IMG/VR virus record: IMGVR_UViG_3300012005_000028
Span: 7,784-35,248 of that record
DNA: 27,465 bases
Source of the DNA: a virus
Reading direction: 5' to 3' (one strand)
Position 1 is the stretch's first letter. The number at the start of each line of letters is the position of its first letter. The position numbers were made by a program, and so were the translations under genes. The notes beneath the pieces were generated by a model. The model worked only from the letters and a program-made list of their open reading frames with translations. It searched no databases and had not been told where the DNA came from. Below are positions 24,114 through 27,465 of this stretch, piece after piece.

Positions 24114-24147
24114 AATATAGACCCCTCTTTGTTTGATTCGAGCCGTA

Positions 24148-24175
24148 ATTATAGATGATATATTATTAATGTCAA
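24148..24175 (-). promoter_or_regulatory. Consensus sigma70 promoter for the small leftward gene
   Basis: Minus strand TTGACA (24170-24175), 16 bases, TATAAT (24148-24153): both boxes perfect. The 19 bases AGTTGACATTAATAATATA are identical to those in the rightward promoter at 25489. Expected start near 24141, about 28 bp before the ATG. Confidence 0.8.
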
Positions 24176-24265
24176 CTGTTGTTTTATAAATTATGGGTAA
24201 TTTGTAGCACAGGTAGCAGCCGGGGGAAATAATGCGGGGGGAGGCCCGCTTAAAATTGTCTGTAA

Positions 24266-24298
24266 ATGAGCCATAAATGAGCCATAACTGAGTCATAA
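24266..24298. repeat. Three 11-bp iteron-like repeats
   Basis: Two exact copies of ATGAGCCATAA (24266-24276 and 24277-24287) and one variant CTGAGTCATAA (24288-24298). The period equals about one helix turn, so binding sites would face the same side of DNA. Confidence 0.9.
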
Positions 24299-24319
24299 CA
24301 GCCAACCTAGCCGCCACGC

Positions 24320-24346
24320 ACCACTGTTCCAAAAATGAAACAATCC
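24320..24346. repeat. 27-bp direct repeat, copy 1
   Basis: Identical to 24359-24385. It contains the near-dyad TGTTCC-AAAAAT-GAAACA (half-site TGTTYC), an operator-like form. The spacing between copies is 12 bp and the period is 39 bp. Confidence 0.95.
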
Positions 24347-24358
24347 CGCCGAATATCA

Positions 24359-24385
24359 ACCACTGTTCCAAAAATGAAACAATCC
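24359..24385. repeat. 27-bp direct repeat, copy 2
   Basis: Second exact copy of the 27-bp element with the TGTTYC dyad. Likely to bind the same protein as copy 1, either a repressor or a replication initiator. Confidence 0.95.
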
Positions 24386-24534
24386 TAGCATTCTGAATGA
24401 TAAGCACAATACCCGCCTGCCCTCGTGCGCGCTCGCATGTGAGCCGTTGTGCCAGGTATTTAGCACAGTGACGGTCTATCGTCTATCGTCCATAGTCCGT
24501 TAAACCTGAAACAGTCCGATTCTTCCGCCTTCCT

Positions 24535-24645
24535 TATGTTATATAGCTTTATATGGCTTTTGGACTGTATAGACTATATATATAATTTATAAGAAAGGAT
24601 ATATAGGTATATAGATAGGTATAATATATATATATAAACCCATAG
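24535..24645. other. Highly AT-rich tract (candidate unwinding element)
   Basis: Nearly continuous A/T with many TATATA and TATATAG runs and few C or G. This would melt easily and is next to the iterons. It also creates many chance promoter-like matches, so promoter calls inside it are not made. Confidence 0.7.
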
Positions 24646-24723
24646 GTTAGTGAACGCAACATTTTGATCAAGTCCTGACGCCCTCTAAACCCTTATAAAA
24701 TATGCTGCCTGAAGGGGGAAACT

Positions 24724-24789
24724 ATGGTACGGACAATAGCAGACTTAGTCCTGATTTTTACACCAGTATATATAGTTGACTATATATAA
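24724..24789 (+). CDS. Possible 21-residue hydrophobic micropeptide
   Basis: ATG with GGGGGAAACT just upstream, encoding 21 residues with a hydrophobic centre (LVLIFTPVYIV). It ends inside the spacer of the promoter that drives the next genes, so it would need an upstream promoter; none is convincing. It could be a leader or membrane peptide, or chance. Confidence 0.25.
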   Translation: MVRTIADLVLIFTPVYIVDYI

Positions 24790-24804
24790 CCCCTGTGCTA
24801 GCCT
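24776..24804 (+). promoter_or_regulatory. Weak sigma70-like promoter for the rightward genes
   Basis: TTGACT (24776-24781), 17 bases, TAGCCT (24799-24804) preceded by TGC (extended -10 type). The spacer carries ATAACCCCTG, close to the ATAACCTG of the promoters at 25489 and 26792. It lies 36 bp before the ATG at 24840. Confidence 0.45.
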
Positions 24805-24839
24805 ACGCATCCCACTAGCTATATATGGAGTAATAAATT

Positions 24840-25112
24840 ATGAACGACGAGATTATAAATATGAATGACGAGTATGCGGACGAATCTTTTACCCCTTCGG
24901 CTGCTACATTCCCGCCTATACCTCACCAGGTAAAGGTCCATTGTGCTAACCCATTCATCCAGCAAACAACGGCGAACACGCAAACAGTCACAAGCGCGAT
25001 TAGTACAACGTGGGACATAAACGAGCAGGCGCAGACACTCGGTAGAGGTAATAAGAGCCGGGGTTATCGCTTGGCTGTTCAATACTGCTTCAAGATGGGA
25101 GTGGAATTGTGA
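24840..25112 (+). CDS. Unknown protein with GNKSRG C-terminal module (paralogue 1)
   Basis: A 90-residue protein. The first 50 residues are acidic and low in complexity (MNDEIINMNDEYADESF). The last 40 have ISTTWDINEQAQTLGRGNKS followed by RGYRLAVQYC, which is nearly repeated in the next gene. The module is a helix, a basic Gly-rich loop (GRGNKSRG) and a second helix, and could bind nucleic acid; I do not recognise the family. GGAG is nine bases before the ATG. Its TGA overlaps the GTG start of the next gene, so the two are coupled. Confidence 0.75.
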   Translation: MNDEIINMNDEYADESFTPSAATFPPIPHQVKVHCANPFIQQTTANTQTVTSAISTTWDINEQAQTLGRGNKSRGYRLAVQYCFKMGVEL

Positions 25113-25492
25113 GTAAATTTAGATATGAAGACTCCATGCGGGAGAAAGTCATAACTCCACTGCGGACGGAACAAATAGAGCGGGTAGGGATACCCCTCGT
25201 CAAGAAACAAATTAAGATATTCTTGAATACGCTGGAGAAGCGCGGCCCATCTAGAGCTCACGAAGTATTGGGAGAACTCACCTCCGAACCAGTTACACCC
25301 CTGCCGCTGCCGCTGCCGGTTGCACAAATAGGCCGGCCAATGCCTGAAAAAGAGATATCTGTTACGACTACGATCAGCACGACATATCAGACAGACGAAG
25401 CCGCAAAGATTCTAGGAAAAGGCAATAAAAGCCGGGGTTATAAATTCGCCGTTAAATACTGTTCCGAACATAATATTAAAAATAGTAGTTGA
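25109..25492 (+). CDS. Unknown protein with GNKSRG C-terminal module (paralogue 2)
   Basis: A 127-residue protein starting at a GTG with GGGAG upstream. The N-terminal 60 residues are charged and helical (MSKFRYEDSMREKVITPLRT, VKKQIKIFLNTLEKRG). A Pro-rich linker (TPLPLPLPV) follows, then the module ISTTYQTDEAAKILGKGNKS and RGYKFAVKYC, aligning with the C-terminus of the previous gene (ISTT, then GxGNKSRGYxxAVxYC). The extra N-terminal domain suggests one protein with a partner or DNA-binding part, and a shorter paralogue. The stop overlaps the -35 box of the next promoter. Confidence 0.78.
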   Translation: MSKFRYEDSMREKVITPLRTEQIERVGIPLVKKQIKIFLNTLEKRGPSRAHEVLGELTSEPVTPLPLPLPVAQIGRPMPEKEISVTTTISTTYQTDEAAKILGKGNKSRGYKFAVKYCSEHNIKNSS

Positions 25493-25516
25493 CATTAATA
25501 ATATAACCTGTATAAT
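25489..25516 (+). promoter_or_regulatory. Consensus sigma70 promoter before the structured leader
   Basis: TTGACA (25489-25494), 16 bases, TATAAT (25511-25516), both perfect. Shares AGTTGACATTAATAATATA with the leftward promoter at 24175. Start is expected near 25523, a few bases before the outer stem of the RNA element. Confidence 0.85.
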
Positions 25517-25528
25517 TTTAATCATCAA

Positions 25529-25602
25529 CAGCGGGCAAAGCTGACGAGTGCAGGGAATCCCGAACGATCCGCCGAGAGGCGACCAGAAGATACAGCCCGC
25601 TG
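25529..25602 (+). ncRNA. Structured 5' leader RNA element
   Basis: Outer 8-bp stem CAGCGGGC (25529-25536) with GCCCGCTG (25595-25602). Inside are two hairpins: GGG-AAT-CCC (25553-25561) and CGCC-GAGA-GGCG (25570-25581), the latter closed by a GNRA tetraloop. The first CAGC can alternatively pair with GCTG at 25540-25543, giving a competing fold. It lies at the start of a strong transcript and about 40 bases before the next ATG. A three-way-junction leader, riboswitch or small RNA is possible. No known class was recognised. Confidence 0.55.
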
Positions 25603-25639
25603 ACTGATACTACATATAACATAAATAGGAGTAAGGATC

Positions 25640-25861
25640 ATGAAACTATCTAGCATTGGCAGCAACCAAACAGAAGTAATACTGAGCAACGAAACGCGCA
25701 TTTTGTTTAGTTACTCAACCCCCGTGGCTGCATGGATTGACGGCGAATATTTTAAAACAGACACGCGCCACTCAAACACGACACAAAGGCATATTAACGC
25801 CTGGGCACATCTGCCCGTCGTCCGCCCTCAATCATTTTTTGATGAATTGAGCGGATCATGA
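25640..25861 (+). CDS. Small unknown early protein
   Basis: A 73-residue protein following the structured leader, with AGGAG eight bases before the ATG. It has a beta-rich start (MKLSSIGSNQTEVILSNETR, ILFSYSTPVAAWIDGEYFKT) and a helix at the C-terminus (INAWAHLPVV...). No motif recognised. Its stop overlaps the next ATG (ATGA). Position behind a strong promoter suggests early abundant expression, possibly host take-over. Confidence 0.7.
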   Translation: MKLSSIGSNQTEVILSNETRILFSYSTPVAAWIDGEYFKTDTRHSNTTQRHINAWAHLPVVRPQSFFDELSGS

Positions 25862-26001
25862 ACCTGGCTCAACTGAAAGAAGCATTTTATAAGGCCCTCA
25901 CTGATTGTCAGGTGAGCTATGACGAACTAGCCGAAGCCCGTGCCGCGTATATGCTGGCCTGCGCTCAGGCTGCATACGCCAGCGTCGGAGCTACGCCGTG
26001 A
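25858..26001 (+). CDS. 47-residue helical protein
   Basis: ATG overlapping the previous TGA. Encodes an Ala-rich amphipathic helical protein (MNLAQLKEAFYKALTDCQVS, then EARAAYMLACAQAAYAS). No strong Shine-Dalgarno, so likely translationally coupled. Family not recognised. Confidence 0.6.
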   Translation: MNLAQLKEAFYKALTDCQVSYDELAEARAAYMLACAQAAYASVGATP

Positions 26002-26090
26002 CGTTCTGGCAAGTGGCCGAAATCTGCTACACATTCGCTGCCGTGCTGGGTGGATGCGTCGTGGGACTATGTTTATATTTTAAGGAGTAA
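25998..26090 (+). CDS. 30-residue single-span membrane microprotein
   Basis: GTG start overlapping the previous TGA, with GGAG seven bases upstream. It encodes 30 residues with one likely membrane segment (FAAVLGGCVVGLCLYF) and a short charged end (KE). The tight overlap and ribosome site support expression. It could act on the host membrane; holin function is unlikely to be provable from 30 residues. Confidence 0.55.
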   Translation: MTFWQVAEICYTFAAVLGGCVVGLCLYFKE

Positions 26091-26095
26091 TTGAA

Positions 26096-26788
26096 ATGAA
26101 TCGCGTAATCGTGGACTTCGCAATTCAAGTACATCAATCTTACGTCATCGGCAAAGGCTATCAGATGTCGCATGGTTTGATATTGTCACACCGATTGAAC
26201 GCGGAGCATCGTTACACGACGGGCTGGGCGGTCTATGACCAATTCAGCGGAATGCGGCTCAATACCGCATCATATGCCGCTAAGAATTCACCCGCTGAAG
26301 ACTTGCGCCAGGCGAACAAAAGAATGCGCGGCGGATTGTTTCGTAAGCTGGCAATGGCGCGCGATAAAGTTACGGCTGCGCCTGTCGCGGAGGATTTTGC
26401 TGACTATTTGACGATCGCCGGTAAGTTGAAAAAATATCCATATGCCCCCGTTCGCGCCGAACGCATACCCACAAATATTGCCGGGTTGATTGGTGAGATC
26501 GATGTCGCGGTGTTGGGTGCTAACGATGTGGAATACTCGGCGTACATGCGTGCGCGCACGGCGAGGGAAAATGAAGTGATCCCAAAGAGCGCAACCCGTG
26601 AACAGGCACAAGCTATCCGTGGTGCGGGGGCCGCTAAAATTGCAGAATTATGTGCCGGTGTTGGATATGTGACGTTCAAATTGAATGGCGCCTCTTATAA
26701 AATTCTGAATTGCCGCGCCAATCTGTTGAAATTCCGCAAACAAGTAATGAGCAACAAAACGGCATTCGGTGCGCACATGGATAAATAG
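26096..26788 (+). CDS. Unknown early protein (230 residues)
   Basis: AAGGAG precedes the ATG well. The protein is basic with mixed alpha/beta content: start MNRVIVDFAIQVHQSYVIGK, a helix ANKRMRGGLFRKLAMARDKV, and a C-terminus NCRANLLKFRKQVMSNK. No catalytic motif found by eye. Ends 4 bp before the next promoter. It may be a DNA- or RNA-interacting protein by charge, but no family is recognised. Confidence 0.75.
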   Translation: MNRVIVDFAIQVHQSYVIGKGYQMSHGLILSHRLNAEHRYTTGWAVYDQFSGMRLNTASYAAKNSPAEDLRQANKRMRGGLFRKLAMARDKVTAAPVAEDFADYLTIAGKLKKYPYAPVRAERIPTNIAGLIGEIDVAVLGANDVEYSAYMRARTARENEVIPKSATREQAQAIRGAGAAKIAELCAGVGYVTFKLNGASYKILNCRANLLKFRKQVMSNKTAFGAHMDK

Positions 26789-26791
26789 TGG

Positions 26792-26820
26792 TTGACATTA
26801 TCAACATAACCTGAGATAAT
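26792..26820 (+). promoter_or_regulatory. Sigma70 promoter for the last rightward genes
   Basis: TTGACA (26792-26797), 17 bases, GATAAT (26815-26820). The spacer carries ATAACCTG as at 25489. The -35 is inside a dyad GTTGA-CATTA-TCAAC (26791-26805), which might be an operator. Confidence 0.8.
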
Positions 26821-26857
26821 GACTCACCGTAACAAAACGACCAAAGAGGAGAACACC

Positions 26858-27376
26858 ATGCTACACCTATCTGTAATAAACGACGGCGCCAGCTACAACG
26901 AACGCCAGAAGATATCCCGTCATCACCTGGGCGACTTCGGCCCGACCGAGCACATTAAAGAACTGCGCCCTATTGTGTCCAAACAGGCCCAACTTGAGCG
27001 CGAACAGTTTGGCTCAAAGTTTAGTCAGTCAGATATTACAGCGGCCTGCCGTGAGGTTGCCTCCCATGACCGGGCGAGTATCCTGGACGACATGCGCGGC
27101 AAGACCAGCGAGATTTTCGCACGCGGTAGAAAGTGGTTTGATAGTGTGTACGGTAACACGTACCACACGGTCATCATGACGGTGCGCGGCTATCCTGTTT
27201 ATATCCCGATGCAGTATGGTTACGGTGAACAATGGAAACAATCCGCCGTCGAATGGTTGGTTAACGCTGGGCTGTTTCCTGATGTGAAGTATGCAAACGG
27301 TAATAGCAACAGGTCAGAGGCTTATAACGCCGTTACATGGGCCGAAGCTGCCTACGGCCTGAAGCGTGATCTGTGA
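26858..27376 (+). CDS. Unknown early protein (172 residues)
   Basis: ATG at 26858 chosen: GAGGAG six bases before it. An ATG at 26819 would begin within the -10 box, so it cannot be the start. The protein begins MLHLSVINDGASYNERQKIS and has a helix-rich N-terminal half, then Gly/Tyr-rich strands (VIMTVRGYPVYIPMQYGYGE) and a C-terminal helix (AVEWLVNAGLFPDV). No family recognised. Its stop overlaps the next ATG (TGATG). Confidence 0.72.
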   Translation: MLHLSVINDGASYNERQKISRHHLGDFGPTEHIKELRPIVSKQAQLEREQFGSKFSQSDITAACREVASHDRASILDDMRGKTSEIFARGRKWFDSVYGNTYHTVIMTVRGYPVYIPMQYGYGEQWKQSAVEWLVNAGLFPDVKYANGNSNRSEAYNAVTWAEAAYGLKRDL

Positions 27377-27465
27377 TGCGCGCCCGTATAGCGTTCTATG
27401 CAATGGGCCAACGGGATAAACACTATGGACGAAAAGCCCCGCCGTTTATCCGAGGTATTCCTGTA
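27376..27465 (+). CDS. Start of a further early gene, cut by window edge
   Basis: ATG overlapping the previous stop and open for 30 codons to the right edge. Basic start (MRARIAFYAMGQRDKHYGRK). Another ATG at 27424 in a different frame (MDEKPRRLSEVFL) is also open. Too short to identify. Confidence 0.45.
   Translation, partial: MRARIAFYAMGQRDKHYGRKAPPFIRGIPV

Larger units (their letters stand above)
24176..24723. other. Putative replication origin / control region
   Basis: About 550 bp with no supported gene. In order it has three 11-bp iterons (24266-24298), two 27-bp direct repeats (24320-24385), short GTCTATC repeats at 24474-24487, an inverted pair ACAGTCC/GGACTGT (24511 and 24562), and a long AT-rich tract (24535-24645). 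Iterons next to an AT-rich tract are the usual build of a phage or plasmid origin. No clear DnaA box was found by eye. Confidence 0.5.

Noticed and set aside
24320-24385. Two 27-bp repeats as a mini CRISPR array
   Set aside because: Only two copies with a 12-bp spacer, an internal dyad of operator type, and no cas genes.
24400-24480. tRNA gene in the control region
   Set aside because: No cloverleaf arms, T-loop (GTTCAA-type) or acceptor pairing could be found.
24535-24645. Many TATAAT-like boxes as promoters in the AT-rich tract
   Set aside because: No matching -35 at good spacing; such matches are expected by chance in this composition.
25539-25566. Hammerhead-ribozyme-like core (CTGACGAG followed by GAA)
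   Set aside because: The segment between the two core parts does not form a proper stem II next to CTGACGAG, the base after GAA is not the usual A, and no NUH cleavage site is placed correctly with stems I and III.

Overview
The window is part of a tailed double-stranded DNA phage genome, most likely a podovirus-type phage of a Gram-negative (probably proteobacterial) host. The evidence is a complete head-and-tail gene set (large terminase, portal, scaffold, N4 gp56-family major capsid protein, nozzle and adaptor candidates, ejection-type proteins with a lytic transglycosylase domain). There is no long-tail tape measure or sheath gene, genes overlap by ATGA/TGATG junctions with good Shine-Dalgarno sites, and promoters look like host sigma70. 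No integrase, repressor, polymerase, tRNA gene or CRISPR array is visible.

Layout. Positions 1-23601 form one leftward (minus strand) late transcription unit of about 30 tightly packed genes, starting at a sigma70-like promoter at 23573-23601. In transcription order it holds: small genes including a possible small terminase (23119-23517), a DUF6378-like protein and two zinc ribbons; a carbohydrate/methyl-transfer group (GT9-like transferase, FkbM methyltransferase, DxD glycosyltransferase); large terminase; portal; scaffold; major capsid protein; an intrinsic terminator (12943-12980); adaptor and nozzle candidates; a cupin-SET fusion; three large ejection-type proteins; an Asp/Glu racemase; an ATP-grasp ligase; a HELIE-motif protein; and a tail-fibre-like protein cut off by the left edge.

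Positions 23602-24839 are a mostly non-coding control region. It has 45-bp direct repeats containing perfect hairpins, a small leftward gene with its own promoter, 11-bp iteron-like repeats, a 27-bp direct repeat with an internal dyad, and a very AT-rich tract. It looks like a replication origin and transcription switch. Positions 24840-27465 are a rightward early region of small unknown genes. It is driven by promoters that share an extended sequence and includes two tandem genes with the same C-terminal module, a structured RNA leader, a 30-residue membrane microprotein and a gene running off the right edge.

How it may work together. The rightward genes probably act first, with replication starting in the AT-rich control region. 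The leftward unit then builds the virion. Most unusual are the enzymes inside the structural operon: racemase plus ATP-grasp ligase next to the lytic transglycosylase, a SET methyltransferase domain fused to a cupin among ejection genes, and glycosyl/methyl transferases next to the terminase. They suggest modification of the virion, of peptidoglycan or of host surface sugars, but these roles are inferred.
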